The notes under the pieces are model-generated. The model was given only the letters and a program-made list of their open reading frames with translations, ran no database searches and was not told the origin of the DNA. A program made the position numbers and the translations under genes. Shown here piece after piece: positions 35,101-45,080 of a stretch of DNA of 64,000 nt (position 1 is the first letter of the stretch; the number at the start of each line of letters is the position of its first letter). This stretch comes from Enoplolaimus lenunculus. Taxonomy: Eukaryota > Nematoda > Enoplea > Enoplida > Thoracostomopsidae. The stretch is from positions 124,001 through 188,000 of the forward strand of contig JASANG010001469.1 of assembly GCA_030248215.1 (NCBI GenBank). Direction: 5' to 3'.

Positions 35101-38100
35101 AGGCTTAGAAATATGCTTAAACTACTGTTACGCCACTAAAAGTAACATTGGTCGAAATAATTTGCAGCAAAGATACTTTACGTACTTTAATAGAAATTTT
35201 TCACGCTTAATTTTAGACTTAGAAATATGCTTAAACTACTGTTACGCCACTGAAAGTAACATTGGTCGAAATAATTTGCAGCAAAGGTAATTTACGTACT
35301 TTAAGATAAATTGTTCACGCTTATTTTAGACTTAGAAATATGCTTAAACTACTGTTACGCCATTCAAAGTAACATTGGTCGAAATAACTTGCAGCAAAGA
35401 TAATTTACGTACTTTAATAGCAATTTTTCACGCTTATTTTTAGGCTTAGAAATATGCTTAAACTAATGTTACGCCAATGAAAGTAACATTGGTCGAAATA
35501 AGTTGCAGCAAAGATAATTTACGTACTTTAATAGAAATTTTTCACGCTTAATTTTAGACTTAGAAATATGCTTAAACTACTGTTACGCCACTGAAAGTAA
35601 CATTGGTCGAAATAATTTGCAGCAAAGGTAATTTACGTACTTTAATAGAAATTGTTCACGCTTGTTTTTAGACTTAGAAATATGCTTAAACTACTGTTAC
35701 GCCACTAAATGTAACATTGGTCGAAATAATTTGCATCAAAGATACTTTAAGTAATTTAATATAAATTTTTCACACTTATTTTTAGTCTTAGAAATATGCT
35801 TAAACTACTGTTACGCCACTAAAAGTAACATTGGTCGAAATAATTTGCAGCAAAGATACTTTACGTACTTTAAGAAAAATTGTTCACGCTTATTTTAGAC
35901 TTAGAAATATGCTTAAACTACTGTTACGCCATTCAAAGTAACATTGGTCGAAATAACTTGCAGCAAAGATAATTTACGTACTTTAATAGCAATTTTTCAC
36001 GCTTATTTTTAGGCTTAGAAATATGCTTAAACTAATGTTACGCCAATGAAAGTAACATTGGTCGAAATAAGTTGCAGCAAAGATAATTTACGTACTTTAA
36101 TAGAAATTTTTCACGCTTAATTTTAGACTTAGAAATATGCTTAAACTACTGTTACGCCACTGAAAGTAACATTGGTCGAAATAATTTGCAGCAAAGGTAA
36201 TTTACGTACTTTAAGATAAATTGTTCACGCTTGTTTTTAGACTTAGAAATATGCTTAAACTACTGTTACGCCACTAAATGTAAACATTGGTCGAAATAAT
36301 TTGCAGCAAAGATAATTTACGTACTTTAAGATAAATTGTTCACGCTTATTTTAGACTTAGAAATATGCTTAAACTACTGTTACGCCATTCAAAGTAACAT
36401 TGGTCGAAATAACTTGCAGCAAAGATAATTTACGTACTTTAATAGCAATTTTTCACGCTTATTTTTAGGCTTAGAAATATGCTTAAACTAATGTTACGCC
36501 AATGAAAGTAACATTGGTCGAAATAAGTTGCAGCAAAGATAATTTACGTACTTTAATAGAAATTTTTCACGCTTAATTTTAGACTTAGAAATATGCTTAA
36601 ACTACTGTTACGCCACTGAAAGTAACATTGGTCGAAATAATTTGCAGCAAAGGTAATTTACGTACTTTAAGATAAATTTTTCACGCTTATTTTTAGGCTT
36701 AGAAATATGCTTAAACTAATGTTACGCCAATGAAAGTAACATTGGTCGAAATAAGTTGCAGCAAAGATAATTTACGTACTTTAATAGAAATTTTTCACGC
36801 TTAATTTTAGACTTAGAAATATGCTTAAACTACTGTTACGCCACTGAAAGTAACATTGGTCGAAATAAGTTGCAGCAAAGATAATTTACGTACTTTAATA
36901 GAAATTTTTCACGCTTTTTTTAGGCTTAGAAATATGCTTAAACTAATGTTACGCCACTGAAAGTAACATTGGTCGAAATAAGTTGCAGCAAAGATAATTT
37001 ACGTACTTTAATAGAAATTTTTCACGCTTAATTTTAGACTTAGAAAAATGCTTAAACTACTGTTACGCCACTGAAAGTAACATTGGTCGAAATAATTTGT
37101 ATCAAAGACGTACTTTAATATCAGTTTTCCATCGCCAATTTGACATCGAATGGCATCGCTGACCAAAAACGCTCGCGCTGTTTTTTTGTTGACTCTGCGA
37201 TTTGGAAACACAATTGCTGCGGGTGGATGATCTGAAAAACAAACATAAATTATATTAACGGTTAAGACCAATGTATCGACCAGGGACGTAAAACAAATAT
37301 AAGCATATTACTACGACTATGCCTAAGCGTAATAATGAGCTTATACATAAGCCTAAGCAAAAAAATTAGTCCAAAGCTTAAGCTTACTCTATTGCCGTCC
37401 TTCAGACAAACGTTCCGCCCCTGATGTTTACATGGGAATGGCGATTAAACCCTGTATGGTGTTGGTATAGTGTGATGTGAAACAGGTGCTGGTATTTACT
37501 CTGGCCAAATGACCTTATGGTATGGTGCTACTCCATAAAACATTAAAGAAAAAGTTTACAATGCTTCGACACAGTTTACTAAACATACAAACATTAGCAT
37601 TTCTTATGCACCGTGTAAAAAATGTAAAACGGCCTAAAACCGGATGAATGCCAAACGCAATCAGCCCTCTAGACAGATTATGGTTCCCCTAGAAAAGTTT
37701 TAGCTTCTAAGCGAGTGATTTCAACTGCATGCACCCTCCTAAAGTTATGTTGCTCCTCATAGCAGGTTGAGCTGGCTATGAAGGTGCGTTAAAATTACAC
37801 TTGACCCATTTTACCTGTATATCTTGACGTTCCTGTAGTTTGCTTTAATTTGATTGGATCCGGCGATCCGGCAAGTACCTGCCATTGACGATCGTCTTCA
37901 CCGATGCCTACATTTCGCCATCGGCACCACTGATCCCAACTGTTACAATTCAGCTGTGACGAATGTTGCACTGGACCTTGTTGACTACCTATAAATTTAA
38001 TTGCCCATACGTTAAATATAAAAGTCTGCCCAGTAAACCTTAGCCTAAACCGGTTCTGGTCGGACCCAGTAAACCTTAGCCTAAACCGGTTTTGGTGGGC

Positions 38101-41100
38101 CCAGCAAACCTTAGCCTAAACCGGTTCTGGCCGGGCCCAGTAAACCTTAGCCTAAACCGGTTCTGGTCGGGCCCAGTAAACCTTAGCCTAAACCGGTTCT
38201 GGTCGGGCCCAGTAAACCTTAGCCTAAACCGGTTCTGGTCGCGCCCAGTAAACCTTAGCCTAAACCAGTTCTGGCCCATTTTCTACAGGAACTTTAAGAA
38301 GTATGTTAAATATAAAGGTCTGCCCACTAAACCTAAGCCTATACCTATTATGGTTCATTTTCCCCCACAAGCTAAAAACGCTCAGGTTTAAACAAAGGTT
38401 TCCGAAAAAGTTTACGTAAGCTTAGCCTAAGCCAATGTCTGTTGGGCATGGGTACAACAGCCGAAGTAGGCTTATGCTTACGCAAATCTTTTCCGAATCC
38501 TAAATCTGAGATTAAGCCTAAATCGGATCTTGTACATTTTCCTTCCTCAGGTTTAGGTTTAGATGACTAAACCATGCAATGACTTTAATTTTAAATGTGG
38601 TGTAGAAAGTCTACAAAAGCCGCGTATACTTAAGCCTAAACCTAAGCGTAATCTATAACCAAATATAAACCTAAACCAAATGTTAAACTCGAATCCTAGC
38701 TTATGAGCCCTGCAGTCGCAAAGTCTCCAGCGCATTGCGTTTCGTAACTTTTGCCAGCCCGCCCCTGCCATCGGCAGCAAATTTCTACATCCGCCGCTGG
38801 TTATGAAGTAAGAATCGTAAATATCGCGATACTGGCCCGAGTTAATTATTGCAGCCTAACCATTGACAAACAAGAAGACTGGTTGACTTATAGACGATAA
38901 GGCTTATCCGTAAGCTTAAGCTTCAGAATATGCTTATATATTTAGCCTTTACGCTTAGACTTATACTTAGGCTTTGGCTTAGGCGTAGGCTTAGTGGGCA
39001 GGGCCGCCTAAAACCATGTACCAAAGCCTTTATAGAATTGGTTTTCATATTTCGGGTGCGGGTGGCGAATTTTTGATATTTGCACAAACCAGGTACGGTG
39101 GTGGTGGTACAAACCAATTCGAATAAATTGCGTGCCAGTCGATTGGGAAAGAGGCATTGTTTACCCTCAAAATTGCATAATGATACTTCTGGCTTAAAGT
39201 ATACAACTGTACTCATTCTGTGCAGAAAAGAATGTATCCGGTACGCGTTGCGTTTTGTGACAATAAATTTTGAATCATTCTGGTCTGTCCATTCATTGAA
39301 CATCTTTATTATCTTTGACTATTGTTACTTACCAGCAAATCCTATAACGCTAACGTCTCCGCCCAAAAATCCTGAAAATATTAACAGAAACGTTATACCA
39401 AGAGTGCATTGTAATCGTCAATAAGAGTATGCAACTCGTGCAGTGGCGGATCCAGGATCTCAAAATGGGGGGCCCAAAAAAATACAAGAAGAATACCGAA
39501 TTGCATACTGTGAGTGACCCAAACAAGGGGCCCCCTTTGGTCCCAGGGGCCCCATTCACACCGCACCACCCCCGCCCCACAACCCCATTGGAGTCCCAAT
39601 TATATGTTATCCCTGAATAAGAATCCGTAAGCGGGTAGAGTCCTTAAACCCTTTGTTTAGACTCCATATTAATGTCTATTATCCCTAATTAGCAGCATAA
39701 ATTACTCCAGGGACAAGAAACTTTAAAGCGAAATTTAGGCTTATACTATTGGTGTATAAAAACAGAAAAATAAACAGAGTAGAACAGCAATTGACACAAT
39801 ATAATTTTTGTCGAGACGCCCCCCCCCCTGTCGGCCCCCCCCGCCGCCGCGTGCGGTTGTGCATGGTACAAAATATACCTCCGGGTGTTGCGTTTTTGGC
39901 CGATACCCTCTTATTTTGGTTGGGTATACACAACAGCTTGCAGCTTGAAGATGTTAGAGCGTACTGTACTTCTTGTTTAAGACGGGTCAAAGTCGTTAAT
40001 CTGTAAATAAGGTTCGAGAATAGTCCACTAAGCAAAGGGGAGGCCAAAAATGCAACGCGTGCTGGGTACATTCTTTTGTACACAGAATGTACCCAGCTGC
40101 ACATTTTTGTAAAATGTCAGGGGCAACCGGAATTCCGATTTCGATTACAATTCCGATTCAAAACGAGTTCCGATTCCGATTCCGATTGCACAATCAACCG
40201 GAAACGGAATTTTGACATTTTAATTTTAAGCCTACTTGTTGTGATATGTTGCATAAACATTCTGCATCATTTATCTATTATATTGTTTTCGATGAGTTAG
40301 CTGATCAGTAATTGATTGTAGTTTCGCTTTACAGAACCATAAATCATCGCCCAATTTTACATGCGACGTTTTTGAAAATTGTTTCAGCCAACACACACCC
40401 TAAATCAATATTATATTTGTTAATGGAAATTACCGTATACTCACACGATTTGTAGCTCCGATTCCGTTTTTGATTCCGGTATAAATTTGCTGTTCTGATT
40501 TCGATTCCCATTCCGGTATAATCCAGTTCCGCTTTGCACCCCGAATGATAGATGCTAGACATAGTTGAGAACAAAGGGAGTGCGCAAAAAAATTTCAAAA
40601 ATTTCTAATTAAAATGTAGCGAGTTTTCATTATTTTGTTTCAGTAACAACTGTTCTACTAATCGCTGCATAGTACTAATTTGTGGCGAAATAGCGTCTAA
40701 CATTTAATAGAAATGGACGCAATCATTGCTAGAAACAGAATAGTTTTACAAATACTGCAAACGGAAATCACATGTTAAGTTTAAAATTTCACTTGAAATA
40801 TTAAAATTTTCACTTGGTTGCGTATATTTTGTTGCAAAAACAGCTAAAGCATCTATTAATCTTTTGATGACCTAACATTTGGTCACATATTATGAAGTGC
40901 GTATAGTACCTATCATTAGCTAGCGATATAAAGTTTTCAAATTGAAAACCAACTGCAATTATTGCAGATTTCAAAATTAGTACAGAAGTAGGTGAAATTC
41001 AAACGCGAACATTGTGCTGAATTACGAACCTCTCCATGCGCTATAAGCTTAAAAATGCAATGAATACAACCAACGAATACAAATAAAGATTTTTACCGAA

Positions 41101-41409
41101 AACATATAGTATCAATTACATTTTTTGGCCTTATGTTAAAAGATCAGTGGCGGATCGCTTTTTCTTGCCGGATTGCAATAGAGTAACTTTAAGCTTTAGA
41201 CTATTTTTTGCTTAGTTTTATGCTTCATCTTATGTATAAGCTCTTTTTTATGCTTTCGCTTAGACGTAATAGAAATATGATTATACGACTTTTACGGTCC
41301 TGTTCTACATATTGGTCCATGTTTAAAATAATAAACCGTTTACTTCTTATTCGCATTCCAGCAGGAACGTCATTTGGTCTTCCAATTGTACCACCTCCAC
41401 CGCAGGCAT
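26176..41409 (-). CDS. Secreted/extracellular protein with two MAM-like domains (paralog 2), ends not found
   Basis: Exons in transcript order: 41409-41344, 37988-37815, 37231-37114, 32022-31869, 30523-30146, 28582-28525, 27588-27478, 26874-26741 and 26277-26176. All splice phases match, giving 431 residues. MAM domains are extracellular adhesion modules. Domain 1 spans LNCNSWDQWCRWRN, FLVSDAIRCQIGDGKLIL, HWLTPNVRLRVCQ and DFVIVDDIRYDAVLC. A Pro/Gln-rich linker of about 95 residues follows in the same exon (PPRGQPPQQQGQQPSS). Domain 2 runs YCPVLHCSFDQ, PGWITGHGLNGNRLTGIP, YAFLSATNDA, LQFYYYKASWKSVFE and WRMHIIQLPPGKIT; its final exon (the DDI...C part) was not found left of 26176. The first exon, which should carry a signal peptide, is also missing. 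The exon and phase layout is identical to the paralog at 51276-61096. Confidence 0.65.
26470..26706. repeat. Tandem array of TTAGGC blocks with a 45-bp period
   Basis: Five units of AGGAATACGCTTTTGCAACG followed by CTTAGGCTTAGG-type hexamers. It looks like the core of a T' element expanded in tandem; element ends are not evident. It lies between MAM exons 26874-26741 and 26277-26176. Confidence 0.65.
26905..27122. mobile_element. Family P palindromic element, copy 2
   Basis: TATTCTCAAATGTGTGTAGC on the left and GATGCTATACACATTTGAGA then ATATG on the right; core TAAGTCTTGTAA. About 215 bp. Confidence 0.6.
27160..27425. repeat. Degenerate tandem repeat around GAACTTGCAGTTGCAAC
   Basis: Five diverged units of roughly 50 bases, each containing a version of GAACTTGCAGTTGCAACTTG and a TTTTGCA/CGTGCA word. 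It ends about 50 bases from the MAM exon 27588-27478. Open frames across it are repeat-derived. Confidence 0.6.
27478..27588 (-). other. Sample exon of the MAM paralog 2 gene (acceptor and donor verified)
   Basis: Acceptor TTTGTTTAAG, donor GTAAGTA, phase 1 in and 1 out. It encodes GTACERRIPNRTPGWITG, then GNRLTGIP, the W...N..TG part of domain 2. Its counterpart in paralog 1 is 54015-53899 with SECALAADGNGQQGWKLG and KNTGIP, the same length class and phases. Confidence 0.65.
27652..27900. mobile_element. Family O foldback element, copy 4
   Basis: CACTGTAAATTTCAATGAGT on the left and AATAAACTCACTGTAATTTA on the right, ACTCA/TGAGT arms. Confidence 0.6.
27985..28240. mobile_element. Family O foldback element, copy 5 (diverged)
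   Basis: ATAATTTCAGCGAGTTAATT on the left and GTCAACTCATCGCAATTTTC on the right. More diverged than the other O copies, so probably older. Confidence 0.45.
28697..28900. mobile_element. Family X GC-richer repeat, copy 1
   Basis: It matches, in inverse orientation, 54085-54262. Shared words are GAGAAGCCAG, TTAAAAC, CCTCCCAAA and GGGTGGGGGC-like tracts. No coding frame is convincing; short frames across it are not gene-like. Confidence 0.4.
28972..29157. mobile_element. Family T element
   Basis: TCATGTAAAGATCAGGGGCG on the left, TTTTTTGCTTAAGCTTAGC core, right arm ATTGTTACGGTCCTGTTCTG then TACATTGACCA. Confidence 0.7.
29338..30100. repeat. 40-bp minisatellite, about 19 copies
   Basis: Unit: TGGCCGATTCTCTGCCCAAA followed by CGAAATCCTCACATCCCAAC. 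Copies differ by single bases and a few one-base length changes near the right side. The array lies in the intron of MAM paralog 2 between exons 30523-30146 and 28582-28525, ending 46 bases from the donor. Because 40 is not a multiple of three and the unit has no stop in any forward frame, frames of 220 and 299 codons run through it; they are not evidence for a protein. Confidence 0.95.
30614..30838. mobile_element. Family T element with near-perfect 8-bp target duplication
   Basis: 225 bp, GGCCCATGTCCAGATCAGGG to CCCTGTTCTTTACATTGGCC; flanks GAATAGTT (30606-30613) and GAACAGTT (30839-30846) agree at 7 of 8. The core has several TTAGGC runs. Confidence 0.75.
31131..31340. mobile_element. Family P palindromic element, copy 3
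   Basis: CATATTCTCAAATGTGTATA then GCAACTAC on the left and ACTATTGATAAGTGTTGCAC then ATATTTA on the right. Confidence 0.5.
31487..31558 (+). tRNA. tRNA-like sequence, probably a pseudogene or SINE head
   Basis: An A-box-like TAGCTGAGTGG lies about 43 bases before a B-box-like GAGTTCGAATCC, the spacing of an internal pol III promoter. The D and anticodon arms do not fold into a standard cloverleaf (ACTCCAGTCACTGGAGT forms its own hairpin). No anticodon is offered. The 31341-31486 flank is otherwise featureless. Confidence 0.35.
32276..32470. mobile_element. T-left/T'-right hybrid element at the edge of the satellite
   Basis: The left side is T-like (GACCCATATCTTGAGCGATG, then GTTCCGCGGGACTCCAATAG). 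The right side is T'-like (ACTGTTACGCCACTAAAAGT then AAACATTGGTCG). The right end is the same sequence that recurs in every satellite monomer. Confidence 0.55.
32400..37113. repeat. Satellite of about 40 monomers (112-118 bp) derived from a T' end plus host flank
   Basis: The monomer contains TTAGAAATATGCTTAAACTA, CTGTTACGCCACTGAAAGTA, ACATTGGTCGAAATAATTTG, CAGCAAAGATAATTTACGTA and CTTTAATAG. Left of about 34.5 kb two variants alternate (CACGCTTATTTTAGAC and CACACTTATTTTTAGGC), a dimeric higher-order repeat. To the right, variants with AATGTTACGCCAATG enter. Two CA-rich interruptions lie at 33201-33232 and 34838-34870. The whole array is inside one intron of MAM paralog 2 (37114 to 32022). 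Open frames of 60-106 codons in it are repeat artefacts. Confidence 0.95.
37265..37437. mobile_element. Family T element
   Basis: GACCAATGTATCGACCAGGG on the left, then AATATAAGCATATTACTACG; right arm AGACAAACGTTCCGCCCCTG then ATGTTTACATGGG. It is weaker in TTAGGC units than other copies. Confidence 0.6.
38031..38278. repeat. 36-bp minisatellite, about 6.5 copies
   Basis: Unit CCCAGTAAACCTTAGCCTAA followed by ACCGGTTCTGGTCGGG. It contains a TTAGCCTAA word reminiscent of the telomere-like cores. It lies in the first known intron of MAM paralog 2. The 12-residue repeats readable on both strands follow from 36 being a multiple of three. Confidence 0.9.
39392..40112. mobile_element. Family S region disrupted by a hAT-type end
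   Basis: GTTATAC then CAAGAGTGCATTGTAATCG marks an S left end at 39399. At 39441 CAGTGGCGGATCCAGGATCT, the terminus of the 58358 hAT-type element, begins. S-type interior words return at 39870-40112 (GCATGGTACAAAATATACC, ATGCAACGCGTGCTGGGTAC). The right ends of both elements are not clear, so the region is a mosaic. Confidence 0.45.
40117..40545. mobile_element. CCGG/CCGATT-rich inverted-repeat element
   Basis: Starts TCAGGGGCAACCGGAATTCC and ends with the inverse AGTTCCGCTTTGCACCCCG. The inner arms carry GATTCCGATTCCGATT-like runs. Same type as 25859-26137 but longer and more diverged. Confidence 0.5.
41138..41315. mobile_element. Family T element
   Basis: AAAAGATCAGTGGCGGATCG on the left, ACTATTTTTTGCTTAGTTTT in the core, right arm TTTTACGGTCCTGTTCTACA then TATTGGTCC. 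It ends about 30 bases from the MAM exon 41409-41344. Confidence 0.6.
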
Positions 41410-41674
41410 CTGAAAAAGAATAAAAATTGTAATTTGGCGTACAACAGTTAACATAGTGTAAATTGTTTATTCTTAATAAAACTGTAGCAAATTTTATATT
41501 CTTAAATAGGTATTTTTTGAAACATTAAAAACAATGTTTGTTCAAAATTTGCAATCATTGAAAGTTTGTGAAACAGTTTTTACTGGTTTTTGTTCTAAAG
41601 TTTATTTGCGAACAAAATGTTCGAAATCAACGCTGTAAAACATCAATTTTGTTGCTCAGGATACGGTAAATTGC

Positions 41675-42062
41675 AGGGCGTCCGGATATCCATTTCTGTT
41701 CCGGTTAATGTTGCTCAGGATACGGTGCAAGGTGTCCGGTTATCTGTTCCTGTTTCCGGTAAAAATCTCTGTTCGTTTCCGTTATAGAAGTGCTGGAAAT
41801 TCCGTTAATATATTTATGCTCAAAATTAGTTCTAAATCATTTATATATCTGACAATTTTTTATTACAGATATGCTGCAATTGTTCGATATAAAAAGTTAC
41901 AAAATTCATTCTAAAGATACTAATTGTTGTATTAGCAATTTTTTCATTAAAATTTAAAAAAGGCCAGTGATTAATTGTATCCGTTTTTGGTTTCCAACAT
42001 TTTGATCATTGTCACAGTTTCCGTTTCGGTTTTCGTTATTTTTCCTATTCGTTTACACCCTG
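41675..42062. mobile_element. CCGG-type element, diverged
   Basis: GCAGGGCGTCCGGATATCCA on the left (partly duplicated at 41730) and TTCCTATTCGTTTACACCCT on the right, inverted relatives of the CAGGGTGCAACCGG ends. Confidence 0.4.
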
Positions 42063-42067
42063 GTTAA

Positions 42068-42385
42068 TTAACATCTTATCCAAATAATTACAAACCCACC
42101 GCAAGGTATGTAAACGAATAAGGTAGTAAGTAGAAGCTGGAACAGGCTTGAATGTAACAGACTTGAGCGATTGGATCGTGATTTAGAAAGCACAGATGGG
42201 CCCGGAAGCACCGGGACCAATAGACTGTTTGTGACGTAAGGAAACTTGTTGACAGTTGTCTTTGAAGGGAAGTTGTCATTTTGACCGGAATTTCTAGCAC
42301 AATTAAACATTGTTCGTTTTAACGTTAATTTTTCTCCAAAATTATTACCGATACGAGATCTGTCTCTTACAGCACAGACTGGCAT
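42068..42385 (-). CDS. Possible terminal exon with hydrophobic C-terminus
   Basis: A minus-strand open frame of 105 codons ending TAA at 42068-42070. It contains LLVPVLPGPSVL and a hydrophobic stretch LFQLLLTTLFVYIP close to the C-terminus, as in a GPI-anchor signal or membrane anchor. It lies between the two MAM paralogs, so it could be the 3' end of paralog 1, whose last exons I could not place. Splice junctions are not convincing, and an 80-base intron inside the frame (GTAAGA...GTGCTAG) is an alternative. Confidence 0.25.
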   Translation of the reverse strand: MPVCAVRDRSRIGNNFGEKLTLKRTMFNCARNSGQNDNFPSKTTVNKFPYVTNSLLVPVLPGPSVLSKSRSNRSSLLHSSLFQLLLTTLFVYIPCGGFVIIWIRC

Positions 42386-42659
42386 TTTAATAAATTTACT
42401 GGTGCAATGGTAATTATTAATATAAATATGCGATTTAAGATAAATTCAGTAAACAAAACTTTTGTGTTAGCGTTTGATACTTTTTTGACAATAAATAATA
42501 CAGTACATTATATTAATATTAGTCTGTTAAATTACTGATTTAAATTTAAGACATAAAAAAAGGTTTTTAAGGATCGTTCCGAATCGGGTCCATAAATTTC
42601 AAATGGGATAACCCTCGAGATATATAACAGTGAAAAACAACTCGCACAAACAACTCGCA

Positions 42660-42911
42660 CACTGTAAACTCCAATGAGTTAACTAATCAACTCAGACGGA
42701 AAGTTAGTTATTTCTGAGTTAATAACAGTAAACTTTAACTCACTCTGAGTTGACTTGATTCTCGATGTGAGTTAAATTGACTCCGTGGGAGTTGATTAAT
42801 TAAATCAAAATGAGCTGAGTCAACTCAGAATTGTGAGTTCTGGTAGTCCTAACTCAGACTGAGTGATTCAATTAATTCTGAGTTAAAATTAACTCACTGG
42901 AATTTACAGTG
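42660..42911. mobile_element. Family O foldback element, copy 6
   Basis: CACTGTAAACTCCAATGAGT on the left and TTAACTCACTGGAATTTACA then GTG on the right. The best preserved palindrome of the family in this window. Confidence 0.7.
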
Positions 42912-43127
42912 CAAACGAAGTGACCAAGAAGTGTAACGCAGTTATAAGTTTACTTTAAAACAATGATTTGATTTTGATACGCGTTTACGATGCACAGGCC
43001 TGCAAGCTTGAATCCGGCAGCCAAGAGGATTTCAGCTTTAAGCTGAGCACATTTGGGTTCAAACAACTTTTAAGCCCTGGTGAAGGACAAAAAAACAATG
43101 TCAAACCTAATCGCCAACTTTAAACCA

Positions 43128-43326
43128 CACTGTAAAAAATGGGGAGTCAAATTGACTCGCTCGGAAACAGGCTTTTCCTGACTACACAAATTGAGTCAAA
43201 TTTGACTCCGCCAGAGTCAAATTCGATTCCCAGTTGACTCTGGCGGAGTCAAATTTGACTCAGTTTGTGTAGTCAGGAAAAGCCTGTTTCCGAGAGAGTC
43301 AATTTGACTCCCCATTTTTTACAGTG
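43128..43326. mobile_element. Family F foldback element, copy 3
   Basis: CACTGTAAAAAATGGGGAGT on the left and GACTCCCCATTTTTTACAGT then G on the right. About 200 bp, near-perfect hairpin. Confidence 0.7.
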
Positions 43327-44415
43327 CAGATTGTTCGCGGTGAACAAACCTAAATTTCGACCAGCTTTAAATAAAATAGTTCACGGAATTTCATCGGCCA
43401 GAAACTTTATTCTCAAATGCGTGCAGCACCTGTAATTAGTTCAGTTTAGGCATTACAGCTGAAAACGTTAATAACAACAGTTTCGAACGTAGAATTGCAG
43501 TTGCAAAATACTGCATGCCATTTTAATGAAAATCTGATTTATAAAAGAAAAACATTTAACCCACAAATTTGTGTTCAATCAAAATGTTGCATAAAAATAT
43601 TAAAAATTGAACCTTTTCACACAGCGTTTTGCCTGCAATGCTTTGGTTGTTAATATTAACGCTAATTTTTGACCAACTTTCGCTTTAAGCTGAAAATTAA
43701 TTTTAAAATAATTAACTTTCGTCGACGAATCCTTATCATCGATCATTATGGATCGGCAGCGCATCCTATTACAGCTTAAAATTAAGAAAAAAAAATACAA
43801 ACAAAACTTTTCATTCTTTTCCGTTGAAAATATACGGTTTAAGTGCAGTAAAACATTACAGTTTTAACTATTTTTTCTACGAGTTTTCAGTTTAATTTTG
43901 ACTTATGTCCTAGTTTTTTTTTTCAACTCAAATGCTTTATCAACATTAAAATTCTAAGATACACAACAGAGAAAAAGGTCATCCAGTGTAGACAAAACAG
44001 GAAACTGCTTGAAACAAACAAGACAACAACGGTAAAATAGAAAGAAAAAAGAAAATAATTGATCATTTTTTTGTATCTCAATTTTAAGTAAATTTTTTAA
44101 ATAATAATAATAATTGTCATTTTGTTCATAAAAATAAGTCTAATCTTTTATTAACGTTGTTTTTAATATTGACATGTTATAGCATTATGACATATATGAT
44201 TGAAAAATAGAAATAGCCACATTTCAGTGGAATGTTTCTTTCAGTCCTGCGGTTGCACTATGCTGGATGCGTTCCAAAATGTGATTTAACCAGTTTCTTA
44301 AGGCCTGAACTAGATGGCCGTATTAAATGCAGACCGAAAATGTATGAATAATGCTAATTTGCTATTAGGCAAAAAAGAGCACTGTGCCAAACAGGCCAAC
44401 TTATATAAACAAACA

Positions 44416-44640
44416 GGCTAATGTTACTTTAAGCCTAAGCCTAAGTCTAAGCGTTGCCAAAATCAGTTCCTAAGCCTAAGCCTAAACCTAAGCCTAAGCC
44501 TAAGCCTAAGCCTAAGCCTAAGCCTAAGCCTAAGCCTAAGCCTAAGCCTAAGCCTAAGCAAAAAATGTAACCTAGAATCTAAACCAACTCTTTTATAGAC
44601 CCACCAGAAACCTGGACGCCACTTAAAAGTAACATGGGCC
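44416..44640. mobile_element. Family T' element with the longest telomere-like array
   Basis: 225 bp; flanks AACAAACA (44408-44415) and AACAAACG (44641-44648) agree at 7 of 8. Between GGCTAATGTTACTTTAAGCC and AAAAGTAACATGGGCC it contains about 15 almost uninterrupted CCTAAG units (44471-44562), then TGTAACCTAGAATCT and CCACCAGAAACCTGGACGCC. Confidence 0.8.
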
Positions 44641-44904
44641 AACAAACGGCGTTAACTGCGCAAAAGCCATTCGCTGGTTGACCATGGTAAAATGAGAACA
44701 TTTGTGAATGTTTAAGAAGAATTAATTTTAAGTAAAAATGCTAAAATCCAGATTTATAGGACAACAATACTTTGTGACGATGTAAAACCAAATTATGCAG
44801 AATAAAAACAATAAATAGGAATATGTCTAAAAGAAACATAACGCAACAAGGAAAAACAACAAATTGCACTGTGTGGAACTAAACTATGATAAAAAGCATA
44901 TGAT

Positions 44905-45080
44905 AAATATATAGGAATAAAGATCATAACACATTCTTAAGCCAAAGCTTAAGCATAACAATGAGCTTATACGTAAACCTAAGCCTAAACCTGCACCTAA
45001 GCAATAAAATAGTCTAAAGCTTTCAAACTTATTCCATTGCAGACGTACAGAAAAACATTCCAACCCTGATGTGTACATGG
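44905..45080. mobile_element. Family T element, partial
   Basis: Degenerate CCTAAG units followed by a clear right arm, CAGAAAAACATTCCAACCCT then GATGTGTACATGGG. The left end is unclear. Confidence 0.5.

Noticed and set aside
32742-35290. Several open frames of 60-106 codons with nearly identical sequence (MFTLILDLEICLNYCYATKS type)
   Set aside because: They are the satellite monomer translated in one frame and recur with its period.
38076-38391. Repetitive 12-residue proteins on both strands (RFRLRFTGPDQN type)
   Set aside because: A 36-bp minisatellite gives periodic open frames on both strands by arithmetic alone.
38923-39303. Minus-strand frame containing VSLCNFEGKQCLFPNRL, resembling a MAM-domain start
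   Set aside because: It looks like an extra or dead MAM start exon, but exons 41344 and 37988 of paralog 2 join in phase without it. Its acceptor lies in an S-like fragment and no matching donor phase was found. Undecided rather than excluded.
44471-44562. True chromosome end or simple interstitial telomere
   Set aside because: The array is bounded by element ends and a 7/8 target duplication and is one of many similar units, so it is the core of a T' element, not a telomere.
44463-44645. Arg/Leu-repeat protein (RLRLRLRLRL)
   Set aside because: It is a translation of the CCTAAG telomere-like array. The same applies to similar frames at 49171, 52152 and 52255.
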